A stretch of DNA of 64,000 bases from CALLMM01 sp964429855 (GCA_964429855.1 CAYSDM010000024.1:1-64000), one strand, 5' to 3'. Numbered from the stretch's first letter, positions 1-8,818 are shown. Notes: generated by a model not told the origin, from the letters alone. A program made the numbers and translations.

Positions 1-1
1 G

Positions 2-1927
2 ATTTTATTGGTCAACCGGGCAGACGCACAGACGACTCTCTACGTCGCTCCGAACGGAAACGACTCCTGGTCGGGAACACGCAAACAGCCGACAGCGAAG
101 GGAAACGACGGACCGCTGGCGACGTTGTCGCGCGCGGTCGCGCGATCACGGGAGATTCGCGCCGACGCAAAAGCCGCGCCGATACGCATTCTTTTGCGAG
201 GCGGTAAGCACTACCTGCACAGCGCGTTGGAACTCAACGCAGCCGACTCCGGCCTGGTGATCGAGGCGGCTCCGGGCGAGACACCCATGTTGATCGGCGG
301 CAGGCGGCTGACCGGATGGCAGCGCGAGGGAGAGCGTTTCTGGTCGGTTTCGATTCCTGAAGCCCGCAGTCGCGGCTGGGATTTCCGGCTGTTGACGGTA
401 AACGGATCGGCGCGCTCGCGCGCGCGGCTGCCAGAGACAGGTTACTTCACGCATTTAACCCGTTTTGATGTGCCCTGGATGAGTACGACGGGCGGAGGCT
501 GGCAGCGTAAGCCGACGGATCCGGAGTTAACCCGGCTTCAGTACCGTTCCGGTGATCTGGATGCCGGGCTGGATATCGCCAACGCCGAACTGACGGTCTA
601 CCATATGTGGGATGAGTCGGTGGTCGGGCTGTCGGGGCACGATCCCGCCACGCAGACCCTCACCTTCTCCAACCCCGCCGGGCATCCCCCCGGCGCGTTT
701 GGCGTGCAGAAGTATGTGGTCTGGAACGTGCGTGAAGGGATGAAAAAGCCCGGACAGTGGTATCTGGATCGGACGGCGGGAAAGCTGGTCTACTGGTCTC
801 ATCCCGGCGAAGATATGTCGAAGGCGGAGGTTCTTGCCCCCACGCTGACTTCTCTGATGCAAATTCAGGGCAGCGTGAACAGTCTCGCGAAGTCCATTAC
901 GCTGCGCGGGATCACGTTTGCCGTCACCACCACGCCGCTCAAAGCGGGCGGTTTCGGGGCGGGCGAGTTTGCCGGGGCGGTGGAGATGGTATACGCCTCA
1001 GACTGCCGCCTTGAGCGACTGACGCTGATAAACATCGCCGGACAAGCGATCCGGGCATGGAAGACGGACCGCCTGCGAATCGAAGGCTGCGAGATACGCG
1101 ATGTCGGCGCATGCGGCATTCGCGCTGAAGGTGACGGCATGGAGATCGCCGATAACCACGTCTATCGGGTCGGCACTCTCTATCCGAGCGCGGTCGGAAT
1201 CTGGATCGGAGGCAACCGCTCATCAGTCCGTCATAACGAGGTGCACGATACGCCCTACAGCGCGATCATTGGCGGCGGCGAAGAGAACCGGATCGAATAT
1301 AACCTGATCTATCGGGCCATGCAGACCCTGCACGACGGCGCAGGAATCTACTTCGGTTTCTGCAAGGGGATCGTCATTCGCGGCAATATCGTGCGGGATA
1401 TCGAGGATACCGGGGGATACGGCGCATCCGCCTACTATCTGGATGAACAGGCCGAGAACTGTCTGGTGGAGGGAAACCTCTCGGTGAATGTAGCGCGTCC
1501 GGCGCATAACCATATGGCGCGCAACAACACCCTTCGCAACAACCTCTTCCTCGTCACCGGCAATGCCAGCATCACCTTTATGAAGTGTCAGGGGTATCGT
1601 GTGGAGAAGAACATCGTGCAGGCGACGGGCGAGATCACCCTGAGTGCGCCTCCACAGGGAATCGCCTCCATGCCCAACAACCTCTTCCATAGCGGTACGG
1701 GCAAGGTGCTGCTGGAGGCAATGAACGACTACAACTCGAAAGGCAAACAACCGTTGGAGCCGCGTGATGGCACGCGCTTCGCGGACCCGCGCCTGATCCA
1801 CTCGAAAGCCGGAAACTATCCGTTTCGATCCGATTCGCCCGCAAAGGAACTGAAGATTGCGCCGCTGGATGTTCGGATCGCCGGGCGGCGAAAACCAGCG
1901 AAGGAATCGCCTCGAGCCGCGCCGTAA
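2..1927 (+). CDS. Secreted right-handed parallel beta-helix protein, 5' end outside window
   Basis: The reading frame is open to the left edge. The first in-frame codons read as the tail of a signal peptide (ILLVNRADAQ) before mature TTLYVAPNGNDSWSGT, so the real start is upstream; a TTG at position 8 is only an apparent start. The N-terminal 'YVAPNG-D-W-GT ... PLATLSRAV' block, the 'GGRRLTGW' strand and the long run of Asn/Gly-rich turns from about residue 290 to 560 are typical of parallel beta-helix carbohydrate-active proteins. The N-terminal layout recalls GH141-like enzymes, so a role in polysaccharide breakdown outside the cytoplasm is likely. Substrate and catalytic residues cannot be assigned from what I see. 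The fold is well supported; the enzyme family is inference. Confidence 0.8.
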   Translation: MLLVNRADAQTTLYVAPNGNDSWSGTRKQPTAKGNDGPLATLSRAVARSREIRADAKAAPIRILLRGGKHYLHSALELNAADSGLVIEAAPGETPMLIGGRRLTGWQREGERFWSVSIPEARSRGWDFRLLTVNGSARSRARLPETGYFTHLTRFDVPWMSTTGGGWQRKPTDPELTRLQYRSGDLDAGLDIANAELTVYHMWDESVVGLSGHDPATQTLTFSNPAGHPPGAFGVQKYVVWNVREGMKKPGQWYLDRTAGKLVYWSHPGEDMSKAEVLAPTLTSLMQIQGSVNSLAKSITLRGITFAVTTTPLKAGGFGAGEFAGAVEMVYASDCRLERLTLINIAGQAIRAWKTDRLRIEGCEIRDVGACGIRAEGDGMEIADNHVYRVGTLYPSAVGIWIGGNRSSVRHNEVHDTPYSAIIGGGEENRIEYNLIYRAMQTLHDGAGIYFGFCKGIVIRGNIVRDIEDTGGYGASAYYLDEQAENCLVEGNLSVNVARPAHNHMARNNTLRNNLFLVTGNASITFMKCQGYRVEKNIVQATGEITLSAPPQGIASMPNNLFHSGTGKVLLEAMNDYNSKGKQPLEPRDGTRFADPRLIHSKAGNYPFRSDSPAKELKIAPLDVRIAGRRKPAKESPRAAP

Positions 1928-1987
1928 TCTGCAGGATAACGATTGCGCGGGTCGAGATCCGCCGTCCGCGCAGAAAGAGAACAAGCG

Positions 1988-2161
1988 ATGCAGGAAGAGA
2001 GTGATCTCTTGCTGGAAGACGACGACCCCAGAAAAGAGAACCCCCGTGAACTGGCAGAGAAAATGGCTTCTGATTCCGCCTCGATCATGCCGGAAGGAGT
2101 AGACGAAGAGCCTGAGTCCGCGCCGGAGACCTCTGAACCGGATACGACTGCGGATAATTAG
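1988..2161 (+). CDS. Small highly acidic protein, 57 aa
   Basis: An ATG at 1988, preceded by an AGA-rich stretch (agaaagagaa), opens a 57-residue frame ending 22 bases before the PhyH-type gene. The product has 20 Asp/Glu against 4 Lys/Arg, several Pro and Ser/Thr, and no Cys, His or aromatic residue, so it is probably intrinsically disordered. There is no signal peptide or membrane helix. I recognise no family. Position between two same-strand genes, with its own start signal, favours a real gene; a longer form from a GTG or ATG further upstream is possible but would add a basic tail unlike the rest. Confidence is moderate because composition alone is weak evidence. Confidence 0.5.
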   Translation: MQEESDLLLEDDDPRKENPRELAEKMASDSASIMPEGVDEEPESAPETSEPDTTADN

Positions 2162-2183
2162 GACGCGAGAAGGAGTTGAAGAG

Positions 2184-2930
2184 ATGGGATTGACGGATGC
2201 GGAGAAGGAGCGTTTTCAGGAAGAGGGATTTCTGATCTTTCCAGGACTGCTCGTACCGGAAAAGCGCGCGCGCTATATGGCGATTTTCCGGGAACTGGTG
2301 GAGCGCAGCAAAACAATGACGGCTCCGCAGGGAGGCTTTAACCTTGCGCCGGATGCGGAGGGACGCCCTACTCCAGGTGTGCTGCACAAGGTGCAGGGAG
2401 TCTGCGTGGAGGAGCCGCGCATCCTCGATCTGGCGCGAGAGCCGGAGATACTGGATCGGGCTGAATCGCTGCTGGGACCGAACATAGATATGTTCGGCTC
2501 CAAGTTCTTCCCGATGATGGTTCGCGGCGCGACCTCCACCGGCTGGCATCAGGACAACCACTACTTCGGGACAAACTCCTTCCGTATCATCAGTTGCGCG
2601 ATCTATCTGGAGGAGACGGATCGTGAAAATGGTTGTCTGCGCGTTGTGCCGCGCAGCCACCGCACCGGGGAACTGGTCTCGCACACTGCCGGAACAGGCG
2701 TCTATGCGCATGGAGCCTGGACGGAGGTGGATGAGAGTCAGGCGGTGGATGTGGTCTGTCCGGGCGGAACGGTCGTCTTCTTCTCTGCGAATCTGCTGCA
2801 CGGAGCGCGTCCGAACCTGAGCGACCGCTCCAGCTTTCGCACCGCCTGGCACTACATTCCCGGCGACCTGAATCTGGAGTGGTTCCCGCGAGGCGGATAT
2901 CAGGATCGGCATATTGTGCGCGGGGTATAG
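2184..2930 (+). CDS. Phytanoyl-CoA dioxygenase (PhyH) family protein
   Basis: A 248-residue cytoplasmic protein of the Fe(II)/2-oxoglutarate oxygenase superfamily. The HxD iron motif is visible in GWHQDNHYFG (about residues 118-127), the distal His is in NLLHGARPN, and the following Arg (SSFRTAWHY) fits the 2-oxoglutarate anchor. The GCLRVVPRSHRTGEL block is characteristic of PhyH proteins. The family hydroxylates small organic substrates; the substrate here is unknown. The start has a GGAG ribosome site about 12 bases upstream. It lies 22 bases after the small acidic protein, and a terminator hairpin separates it from the convergent PrcB-like gene. A second, more distant paralogue is at 54539-55438. 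Confidence 0.88.
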   Translation: MGLTDAEKERFQEEGFLIFPGLLVPEKRARYMAIFRELVERSKTMTAPQGGFNLAPDAEGRPTPGVLHKVQGVCVEEPRILDLAREPEILDRAESLLGPNIDMFGSKFFPMMVRGATSTGWHQDNHYFGTNSFRIISCAIYLEETDRENGCLRVVPRSHRTGELVSHTAGTGVYAHGAWTEVDESQAVDVVCPGGTVVFFSANLLHGARPNLSDRSSFRTAWHYIPGDLNLEWFPRGGYQDRHIVRGV

Positions 2931-2938
2931 ACAGAAAA

Positions 2939-2974
2939 GCCCGCCATAGACAGATAGTCCGGTCTATGGCGGGC
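2939..2974 (-). terminator. Rho-independent terminator hairpin
   Basis: A perfect 13-bp inverted repeat (GCCCGCCATAGAC / GTCTATGGCGGGC) with a 10-base loop. Read on the - strand it is followed by TTTTCTGT, so it should terminate the PrcB-like gene; it lies between convergent genes and may serve both. Confidence 0.8.
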
Positions 2975-2981
2975 GCAAGGT

Positions 2982-3455
2982 CTATCGCTCTCTCTCCCGT
3001 ATCACAAACTGCACCCTGTCGGGCAGGCGGGGAACGATACGCATGGCGAACGGCTGCGTAAGCGCAAGCGTAACAATCGTGCCTTTCCCCGGCTTAATCA
3101 GCGTGGCATTCACCGTTGCGCCGCGCACGCCGCGCCGTATTTCGCCGATGACAACCTCGAAACCGCCCGTCGGCTTCGTCCCGGCAAAGACCGCCACCAC
3201 ATGATATCGTCGAAAATCCACCGTCGGCGCTCTGCGGTCGGGAGCGTGTTCTTTCCATAACGCCGACCACTCTCCAGCGTTCCGAATCACTGTTTGACGC
3301 GGTGCGCGTATATTCGAATGGAAGCCGGACAGCGCTCGAGAAACCTGCGCCTCCTGTAAGGTGGACTCAGGCTGACCCTGTCCTGCCAGACCGATCATCA
3401 GACCGGCAGCCGCCAACAGGAATCCAGCGCCGCTATATACTAAGCTACGGAGCAT
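2982..3455 (-). CDS. Secreted PrcB-like protein
   Basis: A 157-residue protein with a hydrophobic N-terminus (residues about 4-25, AGFLLAAAGLMIGLAG) that reads as a signal peptide or anchor. The rest contains the block 'IRNAGEWSALWKEH ... VDFRRYHVVAVFAGTKPTGGFEV', which matches the PrcB C-terminal domain family found in secreted proteins and first named from a protease complex subunit of Treponema. No catalytic function is known for the domain. The start codon ATG is preceded by an AGGGAAG ribosome site. It is monocistronic, transcribed away from the zinc-ribbon gene at 3582 and towards a shared terminator. Domain call is fairly sure; cellular role is unknown. Confidence 0.68.
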   Translation of the reverse strand: MLRSLVYSGAGFLLAAAGLMIGLAGQGQPESTLQEAQVSRALSGFHSNIRAPRQTVIRNAGEWSALWKEHAPDRRAPTVDFRRYHVVAVFAGTKPTGGFEVVIGEIRRGVRGATVNATLIKPGKGTIVTLALTQPFAMRIVPRLPDRVQFVIRERER

Positions 3456-3581
3456 CTTCCCTATCCTCTCTCATGTTGACAACGACTATCACAGGCTCTA
3501 TACGATCTCGCTCCCACAGATGTGACAGCGAACGATAATAGACATTTTATCGTAGAGAGAAGCATACAGGGAGAAAGCGCG

Positions 3582-4097
3582 ATGCATGGCAACGGCGAAC
3601 AGAATACGCGCCTGTGTCCAGACTGCCGATCCACCTTGAAGCCGGAGACTTTTCAGGGGATCGAACTGGATATCTGCGAAATCTGTGCGGGCATATGGTT
3701 TGATATGGGGGAGCTTCGTCGCCTGATGGATTCGGAGGAGCGCTCCCTGATAAAGACGGAAGACTGCGTCAAGCCGACGACGGATTCACGACCGAAACGA
3801 TCCGATCTTCCCCGCCTGTGCCCGCGCTGTCGCCTTCCAATGAGTTCCCACCGCTATATGCATGTCTCGTTCATCTGGTTGGAAGGATGCGAGCGGTGCA
3901 GCGGCATATGGGTGGAGGAGGGAGAGCTTCAGCAGATCGAGGAGTGGCTCGTCAACAGAGAGCAGTTCGCCGCATCCCGTCCAGAGCACCTTCTGGCAGT
4001 AGATCAATATGAGCAGGAGCACGTGCGGCAAGTAGATCAGAAACGGATCATGGCGCACATGATGAGATGGCTGAAGATGCGCGCTCGATTGAGGTGA
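3582..4097 (+). CDS. Double zinc-ribbon protein (zf-TFIIB type)
   Basis: A 171-residue soluble protein with two copies of a C-x2-C ... C-x2-C zinc ribbon. The first reads LCPDC ... LDICEICAGIWFDMGEL and the second LCPRC ... LEGCERCSGIWVEEGEL; both end in the GIW-x2-GEL signature of the zf-TFIIB family. The C-terminus is basic and helical. Such small proteins occur in many bacteria but have no settled function; nucleic-acid or protein binding is the usual guess. I chose the ATG at 3582 because a GGGAGA site lies about 8 bases upstream; an upstream in-frame start at 3522 would add 20 residues without a good ribosome site. The maf gene follows after 15 bases, so the two are probably co-transcribed. 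Confidence 0.75.
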   Translation: MHGNGEQNTRLCPDCRSTLKPETFQGIELDICEICAGIWFDMGELRRLMDSEERSLIKTEDCVKPTTDSRPKRSDLPRLCPRCRLPMSSHRYMHVSFIWLEGCERCSGIWVEEGELQQIEEWLVNREQFAASRPEHLLAVDQYEQEHVRQVDQKRIMAHMMRWLKMRARLR

Positions 4098-4112
4098 GAG
4101 GAGATAGCGCTG

Positions 4113-4745
4113 ATGCCGCGCCGTCTGATACTGGCTTCCGCCTCCCCCCGCCGCCGGGAACTTCTGTCGCTGCTGGGAATACCCTTTGAAGTGATGCCGG
4201 GGGAGGTGGATGAGGACGATTTTGACCCGGCGATGAATCCCCCCGTGCTCGCTGGCAAACTGGCAGTCGAAAAGGCAAATCACATCCTGCAGAGGCTTCA
4301 GGATGCCGATCTACTGGTTCTCGGCGCCGATACCATTGTCGTCGCCCAATCGGGCGCAGAGACGGCGATTCTGAATAAGCCGCAGGATGCGTCGGATGCG
4401 CGACGGATGCTCTCGCTGCTCTCCGGCGCTACCCACACGGTCTATACCGGAGTCGCGCTGGTCGGCAGAAGCGCGGAGGGAACCTCGCTGCCGGAGATCG
4501 CGGAAGTGGTGGGCACGCAGGTAACCTTTCGAGAATTAAACGCGGCGCTGATGGACGCCTATATCGCCACCGGAGAGCCGTTTGACAAGGCGGGAGCCTA
4601 CGGGATTCAGGAGCGCGCCGCGCCTTTTGTCGAGGCGATCCACGGCGACTATTTCAACGTGGTCGGTCTGCCGGTGAAGACGGTAGCGCGTATGCTGGAA
4701 CGCCTCGGCGTGGAGTGGTGGCGAGGGGCGGAGGCATTCCGATAG
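4113..4745 (+). CDS. maf: Maf-family nucleoside triphosphate pyrophosphatase
   Basis: A 210-residue cytoplasmic protein beginning MPRRLILASASPRRRELL, the diagnostic Maf N-terminus (phosphate-binding SxSPRR), with LGADTIVV containing the catalytic-region Asp, and 'DKAGAYGIQ' near the C-terminus. Maf proteins hydrolyse dTTP, UTP or modified nucleotides to the monophosphate plus pyrophosphate (house-cleaning) and have been linked to septum inhibition when overproduced. An acidic loop (GEVDEDDFDP, about residues 31-40) follows the expected first strand. A GAGAGGAGA ribosome site overlaps the end of the upstream zinc-ribbon gene. Length is normal for the family. Confidence 0.93.
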   Translation: MPRRLILASASPRRRELLSLLGIPFEVMPGEVDEDDFDPAMNPPVLAGKLAVEKANHILQRLQDADLLVLGADTIVVAQSGAETAILNKPQDASDARRMLSLLSGATHTVYTGVALVGRSAEGTSLPEIAEVVGTQVTFRELNAALMDAYIATGEPFDKAGAYGIQERAAPFVEAIHGDYFNVVGLPVKTVARMLERLGVEWWRGAEAFR

Positions 4746-4774
4746 AAGTCCGAAAAAGCGTCCCTGTACTGCTC

Positions 4775-5941
4775 TCAGGAGCAGCCCTGACGCAGATCGG
4801 CGACCACCTGCGCCACACAGGCTGCCGCGATCATACCGATCAGTGCAGCCGGGGGCAGCGCACCTCCCGCCGCGCCCAGTACCAGAATAGCTCCAGCGGT
4901 GGCGAATCGCCAGACCGCGCGCACTTTGCGGCGCGGGGCGGTGATGGTTGTGGTGCTGGCAAGATGAATCAACGCCAGACAGCAGAGACAGACAGCGACG
5001 GAGACGCAGAGCAGCCACCGATCTTCCGGCGTGAGAATGCCTCCCATCCCCGGCGAGATCACGTGTTTGACCCCGATAGCCGCCGCCGTGATGCCGATCA
5101 CCAGAGGCAGATGTGAATAGAGCCAGACCTGATAGGTGCGCACCTGTCCAGCGGAGAGCGCCTCCCAGGGAGAAGCGTTATTCTCCGCGTTGAAATAGAC
5201 CCACCAGAGGCTAAAGGCGATGGATAGCCCGAACAGTCCGGAGAGCGCGGCGTGAGGTTCCAGATCCTGTTTGGAGATTCCCGTGACGACCGCGACAATC
5301 GCTTCGCCCAGCACAATGATGGTAAACAGCCCGAAACGCTCCGGCAGATGGGAGATATGCGGCGGTATCCTTGCATGAAGCATCCCTGCCGTTAAAGGCG
5401 TTCCGATATCAATCGCCAGCCCCAGCGCCCAGAAGAGGTAACGCAGCGGCGCAGGCACAAACGCCGACGCGATCCATAGCATCGCGGCGATGCCGAATCC
5501 GACAGAGTAACGGTTCGTCAGTGGTCGCGCCGCCGGGATGTGGCGACCTGCCCAGAGATACTCCAGCACGAGCAGAGTCCGTACAAAGGCATAGGAGAGA
5601 GCAAAACCCGGCGCGTTCTCCGTAAAGCCGTCCGGGACATTCACCGCAAGTATGGCGACACCGAACATCGTCAGAATGGTTAACAGGCGATGCCCCAGAT
5701 CATCGGTGTCGAATCGCGTTGCGTAGAAGGTCTGCCCGATCCACGCCCACCAGACCGGAATGAAAAGCCCCACGAACTGTAATACGCCTCGCAGCGACAC
5801 ATCGTTATGCAGGTTGTTCGCCAGTTGCGCAATGGTAACTACAAAGATCAGGTCGTAGAACAGTTCCAGCCAGGTGGCGTGCCGCTCCTCTGCCTTTTTT
5901 CCTTCGACTCGTAACTGCGGATACCACAGACGTCTTCTCAC
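4775..5941 (-). CDS. LtrA-family low-temperature-requirement membrane protein
   Basis: A 388-residue polytopic membrane protein with about ten hydrophobic segments. The N-terminal block 'ATWLELFYDLIFVVTIAQLANNL' and the conserved 'ERFGLFTIIVLGEAIV' in the second half are signatures of the LtrA family (named from Listeria low-temperature requirement protein A). The biochemical role of the family is not established. The start is GTG at the right end, with AGGAG about 8 bases upstream on the - strand. It is convergent with maf (29 bases apart) and divergent from the Rieske gene. Confidence 0.88.
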   Translation of the reverse strand: MRRRLWYPQLRVEGKKAEERHATWLELFYDLIFVVTIAQLANNLHNDVSLRGVLQFVGLFIPVWWAWIGQTFYATRFDTDDLGHRLLTILTMFGVAILAVNVPDGFTENAPGFALSYAFVRTLLVLEYLWAGRHIPAARPLTNRYSVGFGIAAMLWIASAFVPAPLRYLFWALGLAIDIGTPLTAGMLHARIPPHISHLPERFGLFTIIVLGEAIVAVVTGISKQDLEPHAALSGLFGLSIAFSLWWVYFNAENNASPWEALSAGQVRTYQVWLYSHLPLVIGITAAAIGVKHVISPGMGGILTPEDRWLLCVSVAVCLCCLALIHLASTTTITAPRRKVRAVWRFATAGAILVLGAAGGALPPAALIGMIAAACVAQVVADLRQGCS

Positions 5942-6057
5942 TTTTATGCTCCTGCGCTGTCCGGGGCAGTCCCCGTCAAAGCCACTTTATCATAGCAGAA
6001 GGAGAGCGCTTTTTAATTACCGGGAGCATGAAGAACAGGCGCATTCGGATATAGGGT

Positions 6058-6063
6058 TATAAT
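6058..6063 (+). promoter_or_regulatory. Possible -10 box upstream of the Rieske gene
   Basis: A perfect TATAAT lies about 50 bases before the ATG at 6114, in the divergent gap from the LtrA gene. No convincing -35 hexamer sits 16-18 bases upstream, so this is only a candidate. Confidence 0.35.
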
Positions 6064-6113
6064 GAAGGCATAGCTGGCGCAAACCGGCGCCCGTTCAGGA
6101 GAGACCATCATCC

Positions 6114-7226
6114 ATGACCGATTTCGACTATCAGGTACATCCCGACATTTTTCAGGCGGAGACGCTGCCATCGCAGATCTACACCGATCCGGTCCTCTAT
6201 GAAGCGATAAAGGAGCGGATTTTTGTCTCCGGGTGGCAGTTCATCGCCGATACCGACAGCGTGAAAGCGCCGGGGCAGGTGCTTCCGTTGACCCTGCTGG
6301 AGGGATGCCTGGAGGAGCCGCTGCTGTTGACGCGAGATAGCGAGGATCAGATTCACTGTCTCTCCAATGTCTGCACGCACCGGGGCAGTTTGCTGGTCGA
6401 GAGGGGAGGAAATGAGCGGTTCCTGCGCTGCCGGTATCATGGCAGGCGGTTCGGACTGGACGGAACTTTTCAGAGCATGCCGGAATTTGAGGGAGTTGTC
6501 GGATTTCCCTCCGAATCGGATCGCCTGCCGAAAGTCTCCTTCGGCATCTGGGGGAAGTTCATTTTCGCCTGCCTCTCCCCGGTATTTTCGCTGGAGGAGC
6601 TCCTGCTGCCCATGCGGGAGAGAGTCGGCTGGATGCCTCTTCCGCAGGCGTATCTCGATCTCTCCCGCTCTCGCGACTATCTGGTGCGCGCCAACTGGGC
6701 GCTCTATGTGGAGAACTATCTGGACGCGCTGCATATCCCCTTTGTTCACTATGAACTGGCGGAAGCGCTGGACTACAGCCTCTACGACACGGAAAACTAC
6801 CGTTACTCCAACCTTCAGCTTGGCGTGACGACAGGAGCAGAGGATACCTTCACTCTTCCCGCCGACTCGCCGGACTATGGCAAACAGGTTACCGCCTACT
6901 ACTTCTGGCTCTTTCCGAACACCATGTTTAACTTCTACCCCTGGGGAGTCTCCATCAACGTCGTTCGTCCGCTGGGCGTGGATATGACGCGGGTCTCCTT
7001 CCTGCGTTATGTGTGGGATGCCGGACGGGGCGGGTCGCATGTCAGCGCGGATGCGGCGGTAGATCGGGTGGAGCGCGAGGATGAAGCGGTGGTGGAGATG
7101 GTGCAGAAGGGCGTCCGCTCGCGATTCTATACACGCGGACGCTACTCTCCGACCCGCGAAACCGGCACGCACCACTTTCATCGCCTTCTTGCGGAGTTTC
7201 TGGAAAAAGGCGCACAGGGCGGATAG
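6114..7226 (+). CDS. Rieske non-heme iron oxygenase, alpha subunit type
   Basis: A 370-residue protein. The Rieske [2Fe-2S] ligands are visible as C-x-H in NVCTHRGSL and C-x2-H in LRCRYHGRRFGLDG (about residues 86-109). The mononuclear iron site is in ENYLDALHIPFVHYEL (about residues 200-215), the family's D-x2-H-x4-H arrangement. These enzymes hydroxylate or demethylate aromatic or quaternary-amine substrates using electrons from a reductase. No beta subunit, ferredoxin or reductase gene is adjacent, so it probably borrows electrons from elsewhere and may be a homotrimeric monooxygenase or demethylase. Substrate is unknown. A CAGGAGAG ribosome site precedes the ATG. Confidence 0.9.
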   Translation: MTDFDYQVHPDIFQAETLPSQIYTDPVLYEAIKERIFVSGWQFIADTDSVKAPGQVLPLTLLEGCLEEPLLLTRDSEDQIHCLSNVCTHRGSLLVERGGNERFLRCRYHGRRFGLDGTFQSMPEFEGVVGFPSESDRLPKVSFGIWGKFIFACLSPVFSLEELLLPMRERVGWMPLPQAYLDLSRSRDYLVRANWALYVENYLDALHIPFVHYELAEALDYSLYDTENYRYSNLQLGVTTGAEDTFTLPADSPDYGKQVTAYYFWLFPNTMFNFYPWGVSINVVRPLGVDMTRVSFLRYVWDAGRGGSHVSADAAVDRVEREDEAVVEMVQKGVRSRFYTRGRYSPTRETGTHHFHRLLAEFLEKGAQGG

Positions 7227-7240
7227 AAACTGTATGAACG

Positions 7241-7269
7241 TTGACAGAGATGAGAGGATGTGTTATGCT
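7241..7269 (+). promoter_or_regulatory. Sigma70-type promoter for rimI-tsaD
   Basis: TTGACA (7241-7246), a 17-base spacer and TATGCT (7264-7269) lie between the Rieske stop codon and the rimI start. Five of six -10 bases plus a perfect -35 make this one of the two best promoters in the window. Confidence 0.75.
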
Positions 7270-7308
7270 CTATAGACAGACACACTTCAACGTTTTCGAG
7301 CTGTTCTG

Positions 7309-7860
7309 ATGGCGATCATCATTGATCCGATCTTTGTTGAGCCGATGCGGCGCAGCGATGTGCCGACCGTCTCCAATATTGAGAAGCGCTGTTATGCCAC
7401 TCCCTGGCATGAGAACGCCTACTATACCGAGTTGTCGAATCGGAGCGCGGTCTATCTGGTGGCGCGTCTGGACGGCGAGGTGGTCGGCTACTGCGGGATG
7501 TGGGTCATCATGGATGAGGCGCATATCACCACGCTGGCGGTAGACCCCGATCATCGCGGTAAGAAAATCGGTGAACGTCTGCTCCATTCCCTGCTGGAAG
7601 AGGCGATCCTGCACGGAGCCAACCGCGCCACGCTGGAGGTGCGGGAAGGCAACCTCGTCGCGCAGAATCTCTACCGCAAGTACGGCTTTCAGGATGCCGC
7701 CATCCGCAAGAACTACTACTCCGACAATCAGGAGAACGCCATCGTCATGTGGGCGGAGGGATTGCGGGAACCGCACTACCTGGAGAGGATGCGCGAACTC
7801 AAACGCCAGTTGTATCAAGCATACGATGATCATCTTAGGACTCGAGACGAGCTGCGATGA
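7309..7860 (+). CDS. rimI: RimI-like ribosomal-protein-alanine N-acetyltransferase (GNAT)
   Basis: A 183-residue GNAT-fold acetyltransferase. Motif A, with the acetyl-CoA pyrophosphate loop, is LAVDPDHRGKKIGERLL (about residues 67-83), and motif B is AQNLYRKYGF. The N-terminal 'MRRSDVPTVSNIEKRCYATPW' block is typical of RimI, which acetylates the N-terminal Ala of ribosomal protein S18. It overlaps tsaD by 35 bases; rimI is commonly linked to tsaB and tsaD in bacteria, which supports the call. tsaB and tsaE are not present in this window. A strong promoter lies upstream at 7241. The C-terminal tail after the GNAT core is about 30 residues longer than usual. Confidence 0.87.
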   Translation: MAIIIDPIFVEPMRRSDVPTVSNIEKRCYATPWHENAYYTELSNRSAVYLVARLDGEVVGYCGMWVIMDEAHITTLAVDPDHRGKKIGERLLHSLLEEAILHGANRATLEVREGNLVAQNLYRKYGFQDAAIRKNYYSDNQENAIVMWAEGLREPHYLERMRELKRQLYQAYDDHLRTRDELR

Positions 7861-8818
7861 GACCTCAGCGGCAGTTGTCGCCGACGGGACGCGGATTCTT
7901 TCCAACGTGGTCGCCAGTCAGGCGGATCTTCATGCGCGCTGGGGCGGCGTTGTGCCCGAAGTCGCCTCCCGCAAACATGTGGAGCGTCTCCTTCCGGTTA
8001 TCTACGAGGCGCTGGAAGGCGCGAAAATCACCCTTCGCGACGTGGAAGGTATCGCCGTCACCAACCGTCCCGGTCTGATCGGCGCGCTCTTGATCGGCGT
8101 CACCGCCGCGAAAGCGCTGGCTTACGGTTTCAAGCTTCCGCTGGTTGGCGTACATCATCTGGAAGGGCATCTCTACTCCAACTTTCTGGCGGCTCCCGAC
8201 CTTGCGTTTCCCTTCGTCTGCCTGCTTGTTTCCGGCGGACACACGGAGATCGTTCTGGTGGAGAGCCATGAGAAGCGCGAATCGCTGGGTCGGACTCGCG
8301 ATGATGCCGCCGGAGAGTGCTTCGATAAGTGCGCCCGCCTGATGGGGCTGCCCTATCCCGGAGGTCCGCATATTGATCGTCTGGCGGCGTCGGGCAACCC
8401 GAAGCTTATCGCTTTTCCACGCGCCTGGCTCGGAGATTCCGGCGACTTCAGCTTCAGCGGCTTGAAAACGGCGGTGCTGCGGTTTCTGGAGACAGACCGC
8501 GGAGCGACCCCGCAGGAAGATGTGGCGGCTTCGTTTCAGGCGGCGGTGGTGGAGCCGCTGGTACGAAAGACGATTCGCGCCGCGCAGACGACCGGCGTGA
8601 GAACCGTCGCCGTTGCCGGGGGCGTGGCAGCCAATCGCGGTCTGGTTCAGGCGATGCAGCAGGCGTGCAACGAAGCCGGACTGCGCATGATTATCCCCCC
8701 TCCCTCCCTCTGCACCGATAACGCCGCCATGATCGCCGCCGCAGGAGCGCCCCGTCTTCTGCGCGGCGAATCCGATCCGCTCAGTCTCGACTCCTTCGCC
8801 GCAGAACCTATCGGATAG
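7826..8818 (+). CDS. tsaD: tRNA N6-adenosine threonylcarbamoyltransferase TsaD
   Basis: A 330-residue ASKHA-fold protein that transfers the threonylcarbamoyl group to A37 of ANN-decoding tRNAs, working with TsaB and TsaE. I chose the ATG at 7826 because the product then begins MIILGLETSCDETSAAV, the canonical TsaD N-terminus; a longer frame upstream is only the shadow of rimI. The metal-binding H-x3-H motif is in VGVHHLEGHLYS, followed by 'VSGGHTEIVLV' and, near the end, 'VAGGVAANRGLV' and 'CTDNAAMIA'. It overlaps the end of rimI by 35 bases, suggesting translational coupling. Length is normal. Confidence 0.95.
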   Translation: MIILGLETSCDETSAAVVADGTRILSNVVASQADLHARWGGVVPEVASRKHVERLLPVIYEALEGAKITLRDVEGIAVTNRPGLIGALLIGVTAAKALAYGFKLPLVGVHHLEGHLYSNFLAAPDLAFPFVCLLVSGGHTEIVLVESHEKRESLGRTRDDAAGECFDKCARLMGLPYPGGPHIDRLAASGNPKLIAFPRAWLGDSGDFSFSGLKTAVLRFLETDRGATPQEDVAASFQAAVVEPLVRKTIRAAQTTGVRTVAVAGGVAANRGLVQAMQQACNEAGLRMIIPPPSLCTDNAAMIAAAGAPRLLRGESDPLSLDSFAAEPIG

